A DNA stretch of 64,000 nt from Sclerurus mexicanus (lineage: Eukaryota > Chordata > Aves > Passeriformes > Furnariidae): NCBI GenBank assembly GCA_013396755.1, contig VWZF01002475.1, positions 124,001 to 188,000 of the forward strand. Direction: 5' to 3'. How positions within the stretch are numbered: position 1 is the first letter of the stretch; the number at the start of each line of letters is the position of its first letter. The translations under genes and the position numbers were made by a program. Below, in pieces: positions 1 through 11,760 of this stretch. Under the pieces are notes generated by a model. That model worked only from the letters and a program-made list of their open reading frames with translations, did no database searches and was not told the origin of the DNA.

Positions 1-3000
1 TGTTCCCCAAGTACCGGGAACTTTCCTGACCCTCTTACTGGACAAATACGGTGAGGTTTTAGTGCTCTGGGATGTGGGATTAATTGTGTTAATTCTGTTA
101 CCAATACCATCTTAAGGTCTGATACTGTCAGGGTGGAAATAGAACTTTAAACTATTGGAAATCTGGGAATCTCTCTTTTCAGTAGGCATTAGTTTAATTC
201 AGAAAGAGTCCAATTTTTTTGTTCATTGCTTTTATTGTAGTGAAAAAGTTGTTCTCAGTAAGTTTTTACTTTTGTAGGTTTATCAACTTAAAAAATAGCT
301 AAGCCTGTCCATAACCAATGCAATACATGTGGCTGGACTGGTGTGCTGACTGTGCTTCTGTACCCCATACTGACAGAAGTGAAGGAAGGTTTGTTTAGTG
401 GGGGAATGACTTATTGCAGAACTTCAGAATTCCTGATTTCCAAGCTGTCATTTCTGTGTGGGGTAGTGTTTGAGCACTTTCTGTATTAATATGGTTCTAA
501 ATCTTTCTTGTAGTTAAAAAGCAGAATCTACTTTCAGAACCTTAATAAAGCCAGATGTGGTTAACCTTTGTTGTATTTCTCATGCCAATTAAGTAATAGG
601 TAATTGAGTAATGGTTATTTAAGCTACTGCCCACAAGAGAAAATTAAACTTCTAAAACTTAATCTACTTTTTAAGGTCTCTAATAGGTGCTGGCTAGTTC
701 ACCACTCTGCCCTAGATCTATTGGCAGTGGAGGGATCAGAGAAGTACAGTTAAAAAGAACTTCTCAAGGAATCAAAAAAATGACTGCTCTGTACCTGCAG
801 AGAAGCAAATTCTGAGAATATTGGTGCCTATTGCAGTTGCAGAAGTTACTGAGGTTATTTGTGGGCAGCAGCATTTTACTGAGGCTGCCTTTACAAAGAA
901 GGTAACATTTGCTGAATCCTAATTAGACCAGTGAATGGTCTCATTTAAGGCAAACTCTGATCATATGAGAGGAATAAAACAGACCCTTCACATACCATTG
1001 AGGACTTGACTGTATTAGTCTCTCTTAAATATGTTCATTGTCTTTCGCTGTATCGCCTGGAGTTTGGTGGTCTAAGCCACAGATGTTTGTCTGAATCTGT
1101 CAGAAAGGAATTGTTCAGCTCTATTTTTGACCTAGATGGCAAATTTGCCTTGAAAGATGTGGACATTTTTGTTTGAAAGCACAAAGTTTGTGTACTAATT
1201 TCTCTCGCTTGTTTCCATATGAAATAGTATTTAAGGGGTGTGCAACTGGCAGGGCTTCTGCAAAGGAGCTGCTCAACAGACTCCTCTGTTTCAGATTCAC
1301 TTCGTGATTTCTTGTATGGTTTTGGAATTTTTCTTATGCTGGAACACCTGAACTTTGTCAGCCTTGAAAAAAATTGGCTTGTTTTTGTTGGGTAGTTTGA
1401 GGAAAAATTTCTCTTAAGAGAAAATACATCTGTCTGGTTTTGGTCTGCATTTCTCTCAATTCTATTCACGTGTTGACTTTTAAGATTTCTAAGTCTAAAC
1501 ATCTTTTTTTGTATGTTTTATTGTGATGAATAAACAGCAAGGTGTTTGCTTTCTCGTAATTATCTGTTACTTGCATCCCTTTTGAGAGCAGAAAAAGGGA
1601 TGTGATGTGGGGGAGCAAGCTTGGGACAATGCTTCTTGAATGGTCTTTTTCCCCAGCGTAGTGAGAAAAGTTTGTTGTGTGGGTCAAAATCAGTGTTCAT
1701 AAATGCATGAATTCCTGTGGATTAATAAGTCAAAACTTCTGCCTGTTTTCTTTTAGAGGAATTTCTGTAGGTAATGCTGTGGTAGCTCAGTGGTGCCCAG
1801 AGAAGGGAAATGCCAGGGGTTTGCGGAGAGGATGCTAAACCAGCAGAATTTGTGGTGAAGGAACTATTACAGCCTTTGCGTGGTTGTGTTTTCATGCTGG
1901 AAGTGTTTCATGTGTGGAGAACTCGAGTGGATATTATTTATGGAGGTTTGGGTTCAAAGTTTATTGTGAGGCAGACAGAAAGATCAGCAATATATAACCT
2001 TGGATTATTTTTCTTGGCCAAGTCCTAGCCATCCCTGGGACTGTTTCCATGGGATACTTTTATATTTATTGGGCTTCATAAAGCATGGCAGAGCCATTCC
2101 TTGATATATATTTATTTTTTGTGAATTCTAGGCTTCATGTATCCCATGTTTCTCTATTACAAGCAGCACAGTATGTTCAGGAAGGCATGGCCTGGGTGCA
2201 CCCGGGCTGTGTCCTCTGCCCTGGTAGGGTAAAAGAACCTCTCCTGAGAAAAATAAGTTACCCAGTAAAAACACTACAGATGTAATTCTTACAACAGGGT
2301 CTTCTGCCAGCACAGTTGTGTTATTTAGGGACTGTGTTCTTACCATCCTTCACCAGCAAAACAAGGCCAGGGGAGGTTTGCCTTTTCAAATGTGGTTGGG
2401 TGGGGAGGATGAGGGGAAAAAGAAAATTATCTTTCAGCCCAGTGCGGTTTGGTTTTGTGTGTGCAGCTATGTCTTTAGTTCCCTGCTACTCTGACTTCAG
2501 CTAATATTCATTGTCTTAAAGAGAAACTGTTGGCTTAGTGAAGAACTTGTGGAAAAAGTAATACTCAAACTGTAAAGGCTGAATTTTTTAGGTGCTGTTA
2601 TCCACGAGTGCCATCACTACTTTAACTCTGGTGTAATATTGTGGAATATTAATATTGCTCTGCTTTACATAAAGCTCTAACTGCTTACTTGTTACATATT
2701 GTAAATATTAACAGGTCCTCTTGGACTTCCTGTAATTTATTTTTCTTATTGAGTAAGCTGAAAATGGTGTCAGATGTTCATAGTGCTTTTTCATGTCCCT
2801 TTTGATGAATCTATTTATTACTTGGGTAATGAGCAGTACACATGGTTGGTTAGCCAAGTTACTGAACTTCATCAACCTTGGCTGAAATTCACAATGCGTG
2901 TGAAACTTGTTGTAATGTGTAAGAAATTACATCTGGGCTAAAAGGTTCAATAATGATTACTGCTTGTAAAGGAATCTTTTCACAAAGGGTGGGATCGAGC

Positions 3001-4692
3001 TGTGTGCCTGTTTTACTTTCTGGTACCCGTTTTATGGGGGAATAACGCATTTGTGGAATCCTGTAAAGCAGGCAGTGCTAACATTCCTCTCTGTTCCCTG
3101 AGTTAGAAAGACACTTCAGTCAGCTTCAACTTAACTCTGTTCCTTCTGTCTTTTGAAATGTTTAATTTCACAAAGGTCTTTCCTGTTATTTTATGCATAT
3201 TTCGTAGTCCAGAGGTGAAAAGACCTTTTGCGTGGTTCAGTTTGTTTCACTGCAACATCGTGCTTGCTCTCCGCATCACCTTGTGTCTTCGTGTTTTGAA
3301 AACTGATCCTGCTGCAAGAGTTTTTGAATACTTGTGCATTTGTATTATTTTGGAAGATGTTGCTAAATGCTATTTTCTAATTACAGTAGCTTCGGAGACA
3401 TTTAGGGAATTCTATGGGTGCTCTGAACTCTGGTTACAGCCCATAGATGGAAATTAAGAGACATGATTGTTTTTAGGTGACGGGCAGAAAATTTTTAGTG
3501 ACTGAAAGCTAAGCAGTAGGGTCACAAGAAGGAAGTATTTCAGTATCTTGTGTCCCTTTTAGACTTCCCATGCTTGATTGTGCCACTGTTTTATAAGGTT
3601 TTGACACTCCAGTCTAAAACAGTAAATCCCCACGAAGAAGGAAGTGAGACAGGTAAGACCTTGGGAAGATGAAGATCAAAATCCTGACCTGATTAAAAGG
3701 AGTTTTGTTCCTGTCTTCAGAATCAGCGAGGCCAGAGTTTTGCCTGAACTACAGAACAGGAACAGTGCAGTGAGAAGGCAACTGATCTTCTATTCATCCT
3801 AAAGTCTATAATATGCAGATTTTTTTTTTAAAGACAATGTGATTTAGGAAAATAAATACATCAAATATCACATTCTTTCAGTAGTTCTTGGGGAAGATCA
3901 TCAAAAACAAAAGTGCTTTTGTCTTCCTTTTTCTCTCATTATTTAACGGTATTTGCAGTTTTGAGCTCTGTTACTGACCACACACTTAAGTCCTGTGCCT
4001 TTCTGTTGTTTTTATTTTTCTTCTGTGAGCAAAAGATTTTTTTCTTCTCCTTTTTCCATTTTTTCTATTGGCTCGTATTTTGAATATGTGAGATCTTTGT
4101 GGCCTTCTGTTCAGCTCTATAACCTCGTATTGTTGGTCCTGTAACATCCAGCTGGTTTTGATTTCTTGCAGTACTTCCACATGGTGGCTCTCAGTACTTC
4201 ATCTGTTGCTTCAGAGAACTCCCTACAGTCTGTCTTCAAGTCTGAATAGTTTTATAGTAATATGCTTTGTTTCCTCTCATTTAGTTATGGTCACCTTAGT
4301 CACTAAGTTCCTATTCTTAGTTATTGTCCTCTTTGTACTAGAAATGCAAGTGGAGTTAGGTTGTTACACTTTCTTGATAGTAAAGATAGCTGTGTGAACA
4401 AGGACTTGTCACAGGTCAGGTCTGGATGTGTTTATTTAAATCTTGTTCATGCACTGTGACTTGAGGTTCCAAATAATGGGTGTTACTTAGAAATTTTTCA
4501 TTTTTTTTTTCCAGCTTATGTTATCTTTGTGGGAGGCACATTTGCTGTCTCCTCATTCTTTCTTCTTTATCCAAGCAGCTTCAACAGCGCATTCTCTACT
4601 TGGGTTTTGTTTCCTTTGGGTTTTATATTATAATACTAAAACTTGTGGGGCATTTTCCTCTTGTGATGGTTAGTCAAAAAACTGCTTTGTGC

Positions 4693-4705
4693 AAAAAAAA
4701 AAAAA
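4693..4705. repeat. A13 homopolymer
   Basis: Thirteen consecutive A. No preceding gene-like or SINE-like body is recognisable. Confidence 0.95.
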
Positions 4706-6068
4706 TCACTGTTTACATAAAAGCTTGCGAGGAAGATTGTTAATTCTCCTCTCTCAGAACCGAATTGAAGAAAACAGTACCATACTGTGCATTCAGAGAT
4801 TCAGGAACTGAGATTCTGGTGATGTCCCTCCTCTGCCCTTGGCAGCACGAGCAGCATGTCTTGCTTCTATACAGTTGCACGTTGCAGATATTAATTATGC
4901 TACCTAGGATTTTGAAAATGTTATTAGTCTTATTGCACTTGTAAAGCAATATATGGCTGCAGTAAAGGACCTGAATTTACAGATTATGTCCATGACCATA
5001 TTCCAGTTTAAAGTGGGAGTTGGATTGTTCTGTTATAGGATAAAAAATGTCCTTCTCTGAATGCTATTCTAATTCTTCAGCAGAAGGAATAATTAAGAAA
5101 GCAAGCTTTTTTGGTAAGTGCTCTATTTGCTTGGGTCTGTGTCCAGCTGCAAGCACATGCTGAGGGGTGTAAACTTAATCTTGTGGAAGGATTTTTAATT
5201 CTGAAGGTAAAAGTGGACCATTTTGTGCCTTGCTAAGCAAAGAGGGCATAAAACTGTGCGTGACCTACTTGGCAGCGCAGTTTTGGCATCCTGAGTGAAT
5301 GAGGATTGTGATCTGTTTCTGAATGTGATCCGTGGTCAAAGGGAATACAGACTGAGACTTCTAGTTCTGCTTTTTGTGTTTGGGACTCGTCTCTGGCAAA
5401 CCAAAAAGTTCTGTGTATAGTTCTGTAAGGCAGAGATAGGCTTCCTCGTGCTAGAGGTGTAATCTGATGCATGAATATCACTCGCTGGACTTTATGTGCA
5501 CAAAGTAAGCTTTGGTCATTTAACTGGGGAACTCACCAGAGGCAAGGCAGACTGACTGAAACCAGGAATTGTACAGCCTGATTCCTGTGTGGTCTTGAGG
5601 GAACTGTTGAACACCAGGTTCTGACTATCAGCGGGCGTGATCCTTTTTACCTAATTCACAGCAGTGTTGCAGATCACAACTCAAGGTTTTAGAGTATGGT
5701 GTTGTCACAAAACCAGTGGGTTTTAGAAAACGTGTAGTACGTTTGTTCACCTGGCAGCTTTTCCTGGTTTACAGATGTAAAGTTTTATAGGCATGTGTAT
5801 ATTTGGATTTAACATCCCCTTCCCTAAACAGACAAGGTCTAGCTTCTTGGAAGGTGTAAAGTCTTGGTATAGAGCATGCAGCTGTAACTGGTCCTTTGCT
5901 TTAGAAGAATTCTTGTCATTGATCTCTTGAGTGGGTTGCTGGTGTTCCAGCTGTTACCAGATAGACCTTAAATGCTGTCTAAAAAAATACAGAGTAATTT
6001 TGGTGTGAGACGAGGCACGGCATGTTTTCATGTCCTTCTTGAAAGTGTAAGAGGTATCTGGTTTTTGG

Positions 6069-6084
6069 TTTTTTTTTTTTTTTT
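6069..6084. repeat. T16 homopolymer
   Basis: Sixteen consecutive T following GTTTTTGG. This is the longest homopolymer I noticed in the window. Confidence 0.95.
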
Positions 6085-6539
6085 GCCCCTGGCCTTATGT
6101 TATGGTTTAATGGCTTCTAATTCTTGCTTGTTTTCCATTCTCCTTGCTTTTGTGTATAGTCGCTTTTTGTTAATACTGTTCTTATTCTTCATCTTTTGTT
6201 TCAGAGCTCCATCTCCTGCCTTACTTTGTATGTCGGAACCACATGATGGATCATTTGAGTTACATAACAGCCTCCCATCTCCCTCTTCCCTCCGTAGTTT
6301 AAAGCACACCCAAAAGGTTTGCCAGCTCTGAACTAGAGAGACCAATGAACTGCATCTTGCCCGCATTCAGTTCTGTTCACAGGCTCCTGAAATGACTCTT
6401 GTGTCAAAACCTTCCTTTGCTACCAAACCACGCAAATTGTCTTGTCTCATGTTGCCCAGAGACAGAGGTGGGTGGTGACTGCCAGAAATCAGGCAGTGTT
6501 GTTTTAATTTTCCTGCTGCTCCTCTGTTCCCTTCCCCTG

Positions 6540-6735
6540 CGATCCGAACTGTGAGCTCCTTAGAACAGGACCTGGCTCTGTAAGTTTGGTTCTCGAAGAC
6601 ATCTTTCTGTGAGCTGAGCTGTGAGCTGTGTAGGACAGAACCTTGTTTTCTTATTTATCTGTAAAATGTCTAATACACGTTTTAAAGTCTTTCAATGTTT
6701 GTGTAACTGATACAAATAAATACCAAGTTTGTTTT
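6540..6735 (+). repeat. Ancient amniote retroposon tail, with a duplicated segment
   Basis: The wording CTGTGAGCT...AGGACAG..CCTTGTTTTCTTATTTATCTGTAAAAT...CTAATACA, ending in GATACAAATAAATA, resembles the 3' region of old SINE/LINE families (MIR-like or L3/CR1-like) found across amniotes. The head occurs twice: ACTGTGAGCTCCTTAGAACAG (6548 onward, first copy) and GCTGTGAGCTGTGTAGGACAG (6618 onward). The offset is 70 bases and about 70% of positions are identical over about 32 bases. The family assignment is tentative. Confidence 0.42.
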
Positions 6736-9700
6736 AAGAAAATGATTGGTCCAGTTTATGCTGTAGTACTTTCTCTGTATCTTTATGTAACACTGAGCAT
6801 TTTTCCTGAAATGACTGAGATTAAAGCTAGGAGGATCTAGCACTTTAGCTGACAGCACAGTATGTCTTTTAATTATTCTGCCTTGGATGAAGTATTCCTC
6901 TTTATTGAATTTACTTCTTTTATTAACATTGCTCTGTTGTACTTGCCAAAGGAGATTCAAAGCATGCAACTAATTTTTTTTATTATGTTTAATTAGGGCT
7001 CGGCTCAGCAGTACAGAAACCTATGATAGTCTTGGCTTACAGAGGAACAGAAGTGTACTTGAAAAGAAACTTGACAATTTCTGCCTTTTTTTTTTCTCCG
7101 TTTTTGCTTTGGTGGGAAAAACTGTTGTTGCCTAAAGCTACTGCTGATGCAGAGAAGCTTTGGAGAAGGAGAGTTTGCCAGGCCCATTTCTCTGAACTTG
7201 GAACTTTTTTAAAAAAAAAAATCTGATTTAAAAAAAGAGAAGGTCCAGCAGACACAGAGATAAAGTTTAAATCTATGCTTTTTTCTGGTCACTTGAGTAA
7301 GCTTGTCCAAGAAGGTGTGTTAAAAATAGCAACGGTGAGGGAGGAGAAAAGCCCCAAAGTTTTGTGAAGAAGTTGGAAAAACAAAAAAAGCAAAAACCTA
7401 CCCCTCAAAACAAAAAACAACTTTCCAAATCTAGTTGATACCGGGTGTCTGATTGGACTTTTCATATCCTGTTAGGAATGCTCTGGCACTTTTGCAGAAC
7501 ACAAACCCTTCAGGAGTGTGTGGGTTAGCTCGGAACTGCATCTCCTTATTGCTGGCCGTGGGTATTTGCTACTGATGGGTAAATCCTCAGGGATTTGTGG
7601 GACTGTTCAAAGTTTTGGTGCCACTGCCTCTCTTTTTTGCCTCAGCTTTGCTCTAGAATAACGATGAAGCTACAGCAGCATGCACAAAAATGTTATTTAT
7701 TTCCTGACTAATGTATTCAAGTAATGCTGTTTATAAATACTGGCTTTATTTAAACAAATAAACAAAAGAAGGGTCACTTATCCTGTGGCGATGAAACATT
7801 CAGGAGTGATTATGGAGAAATGGAGTGCCCTGAATAAATACCGTGTCAGATTTGCCTTCAGACCTGATCTGGATTTCACTGAGATGATGGTTTGATGTTG
7901 ACTTACATTTTGGGCAGATTTGTTGTTTTCTGCTACTCTAGATTACAGTTAAATGTTTAATTTGGAAGAGTTTATTTTGCAGTAAAGATAGAAGTAGTGT
8001 GTTAATGTAACTGTAGTCTAAAAATATTTTTTATCCCTTATCAATATAAGCATATGTAATTCTGAATAATTTAGGATTTTAACTAAAATAAGGACTATGA
8101 GTCAGACCAAAACGAGTTCTGCTTGTTTTGAGACAAAGTTACTGTCTTGGGCTTCTTTAAAAATGTTTGTAATTCTGACTTGATTTGGCAATAGTGCATT
8201 TAGATGCACCTTTAGGTGGAAAGGTTGTTTTTGATCTAGAAAATGTGAAGTTGTGTGCTGAGTTGCTGCATATTCAGATGCCTGTCTGCCCTCGTGATAA
8301 ATTATCTGTTACAATTGAAAAATTGTATGCAAACAGAAAAATAAACTCTTGAATATATCCTCCTTAAAGATTAAATGATAAAACCAGATGCTAAATTCTG
8401 ATATCTTTTTAAATACAGAATTGATTTGTGTTATGGAAACAGGCTGACTTGCTGGCAAGAAGCCACACTGTCGTTTTTAAAGACTCTCCGAGGAAAACAT
8501 GGATTTATTCTGTGCTCAAAGAAACACTGAGAGTAAAAAGTTGAAAGAGTAATCTTCAGTTGCAGATGTGATGCCAAGATATGAGTAACTGTGGTAATGG
8601 CTGCAAATGGTTTTAGTGTTGGTAAAATGCCACAGTCCATTGGACTGATAGGATACACTTGAAAAGTACTCTGTAAGAACTTCTTGGGGTTTGGTAGGGG
8701 CATGGCTCCAGCATCTTGCCTTTCTTCATCTATTAAATGGAACATGAGGGCTGAGACTTTTTTTTGCTCCCTTTTAAAAAGGTGTGTATTATATAACAGT
8801 GTTAGGATTGGTTGAAGTAGAAGATGCGAGTTTGAATCTTTTTGGACTGTGTTTTTTTTTGCTCCCTGATGTGCATCTGACACAAGGAGTAGGTACTAAA
8901 GATAAAATTGGGATTTAATTGAAAATTCAGTTCTTATCTCTGATTCTCCTCTTGCCTTCATTCTAATCCCTGGCCACTGGTCATCTAGTCAGACACCTGA
9001 CAGGACCTGTTTGTATTTACATGACTTGCCAAGTAGAAAAAAAAAAGTAAAACTTGATTGGGATGATCTGTGCAGTTTAGTATTAAATTTCCTTTTTGGT
9101 TTTGTTTCTCCTATTGTTTTCATTAAGCTGCTATAAGATTATCTAATCCAGTAGAAAGCCACAGTTACTCTGAGTAGTATCTCCATGTATTTTAGGGGCA
9201 GACAGTTAGTGGTTGGTGGGAATTGCCTTGACACAACTAAAACAAGGTCTTATCATGGGACATGACAAGTAGCTTGGCTCTGTATTAGACGTGCTGCATT
9301 CTCAGTGCAGGGCTGTTATTGCAGTGTTTATACTGGCTGATAGCACCTCTACAGCATGAAGGATTGGCTGTGTCTGCTCTGAGACCGTGCCTTTGGGTAG
9401 CTGAGATGCCGATCAATGTGAGGTGGAACAGAGCTGTTCATGTCTTGTGTGGTGGCATCATAAAGCGAGTTGGTTGGGTGTCTGTGGGCACTACAACTGG
9501 AGCAGAGACCAGATCTCACTGCAGCTTTGTGGCTCTTATTTGTGGCATGTTTGTAATGTATGTGCCTGACAGAATCACTGCTAGATTTTTTTCTTGCTAG
9601 CGGCATATCCAGTTATGAATTTAGCTGCTTTTCCCCTCAAAAGATGCATGTTTAATTTTTTTTACAGGAACAACAAAGCAACAGGTATCTATAATACCAT

Positions 9701-10670
9701 TAATTTAAGGATGTTCTTAAATATTTGTTTTGTGTTGTGCTCCCTTCAGAGGAAACAAAACATTTTGGGTTTTGTCAGTGACAAGAGCAATGCACTTCCT
9801 GTTAAGAATAACTTTTCCTTGCCCAGAGCAGTGTGTTGCAAAGGAGTGTAAGGAGTGCATATTTTTGAATTGGTTAGATGGAAAACAGAACCAATGCATT
9901 AGTCACCCTGTTTTGTTTTGGTTGGCTTTTTCTGTGGTTCGTGGCTCCAAGAAAAACATGTTTGTCTAATTTACACACAAAGGGAGAGGCAGGATGTATC
10001 TTTCATATAACATCACACTTTTCAATGAAAAATATCAGTATGTGTCATTGCCATGTGCCTGAAAACAGAGATTTCATGGGACTTGCTCATTCTAAATTGA
10101 GCCTTTAAAGGTATCTCAGTGGTTTATTTGCTTGAAAACTTGCATTTGGAGAAACTTGAATAATGTGACTCTTAAGGTGTTATCCGAAATTTCCACACTG
10201 AAGCAGAGTGGATGTAGCCAAGCAATCCTGACATGGAACGCGTGGTACTTTTTGGGCCCTGAAAGGTGTGAGTGTGTCGAGGATGTGATCTTCTGCACGT
10301 GGCTGCCATCACACATGTGCAAACTCTGTTGGATGTTGGGCCCTTAAACCACCAGCAGAGATAACAATGATCTTTGTTGCAGAGGGTTCTTCCCTAAACC
10401 ACACATCACTGTTGTGGTATTTCAACCTGGAAAGAAGCTTATCCAGAATTCTTCATGACTTTAGCACATTTAAATCTGCTTTTACTCCTTTTCTAAGGAA
10501 GTGTTGAATAAGATGATCTGATTCACTGGTGTTTAGGTCTTCCAAGTTTAAAGAAATCTAGTGATGTCTAGGAGACAAATCTCTTCTCCATTTATTTGTA
10601 GTTCTCTTGGGTCCCAAAAATCCAAAACCAGCTTGCTGAGATGCAGCAGTTGGGATGAGAACAGTGTAGT

Positions 10671-10678
10671 GGGGGGGG
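10671..10678. repeat. G8 homopolymer
   Basis: Eight consecutive G within A+T-rich intron 4. Confidence 0.9.
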
Positions 10679-11439
10679 AAAGAGAAACCTGGACACAGCT
10701 GTGAATGTCATACAGACTTTGTGGTACAATGTTTGTGCTTACAAAATCTGAATGGGTTTCTGCTGTTGTAGAGTCCATAAGAAAGCCATCAGTGCATGAA
10801 AGGCCCGAAATACACAACACAAACAGACCAGTGCTTTTTCAATTCTACAGAACACTTGTGTTCACTGAGTTGACCTTGCAATGTTTACTGTAGTGGCAGG
10901 GAAGAAGCTTTTCTCCTGGACTCCTTCTTAGTTTATATTGAAGCTGCCTGTGATGTAGGATGCTCTCATGAATCTTTCTGTGCCTCCAGAGCTCTCTCAT
11001 TGATGAAGAGAAAGGAAGAAAAAAAACTTTGAAGAAACTAAGTGTGAGCAAACTCTGTAGCAAACTCCTTTACATGGAGTACTGAGGTCTTGCAAAGAAA
11101 GAAACCATCCTTGTGTTTCAAATGTATTGTAAATGGCAGATCCAGGGTGTCCCAGAGTGTCTGGGAGAAGGCAGAGAAGCTGAAGAAAACTTGCTCTTGC
11201 CTGAAATGTTTTTGAATTTCTTCTTGGTTTTGAACTTGCTTATGTTTGAAATGAGATGTTTTAAAACGTGTAAGTGCCTGATGCAAATCCTTTACAAAAT
11301 GTACCCCAGTGATCAATGCTGTCTGTTCAAACAAGAAGTCTCTGAATTAGTTTTCCACGCAGTGAATCCCTTTCTCTGTTTCATAGAGGAGGTTGTGGCG
11401 TTTGACAGAGCCGTGTACTCATCTGGAGTGTGTTGACAC

Positions 11440-11760
11440 AGTGGAGTTGGCATTAATTGAGCGGTGCTAACTGCTTCTTAATTGAGCCCATTAGCTGAAA
11501 ATCTGCCCCAAAATTCAGTGATGGTAGTCGGCTGCGCATAGCCGGGAACGTCAGAGTATTGAACAGTCATCACAGAAAATGAAGGCTAAAATTGAGTGCT
11601 AATTTCTGAGTCTCTGTGTGCTGTAAGAAAGGGCTGAAGGGTTTTAAATGTCTCCAGTAAATCCCGTGTGCTTGTAGCTCTCTTGTTAGTTCTGCTCCCC
11701 GTCCTTTAGGTTCGCTGGTGATGTGGAGCTCTGCCATAATGTTGATCCTCATGTATGTCT
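11440..11760. promoter_or_regulatory. Candidate conserved non-coding element (intron 4)
   Basis: The stretch contains two exact copies of TTAATTGAGC (11453-11462 and 11478-11487, start to start 25 bases), followed by CCCATTAGCTG. These are homeodomain-type cores. CpG-containing text follows (GTCGGCTGCGCATAGCCGGGAACGTC is split over 11528-11553). Low homopolymer content and dense TAAT cores are typical of developmental enhancers, but no alignment supports this here. Confidence 0.3.

Noticed and set aside
1035..1502. 155-codon minus-strand frame
   Set aside because: Low-complexity basic/Ser-rich translation without motifs; within chance expectation.
8431..8883. 150-codon minus-strand frame
   Set aside because: No domain, signal or membrane pattern that I recognise; within chance expectation.
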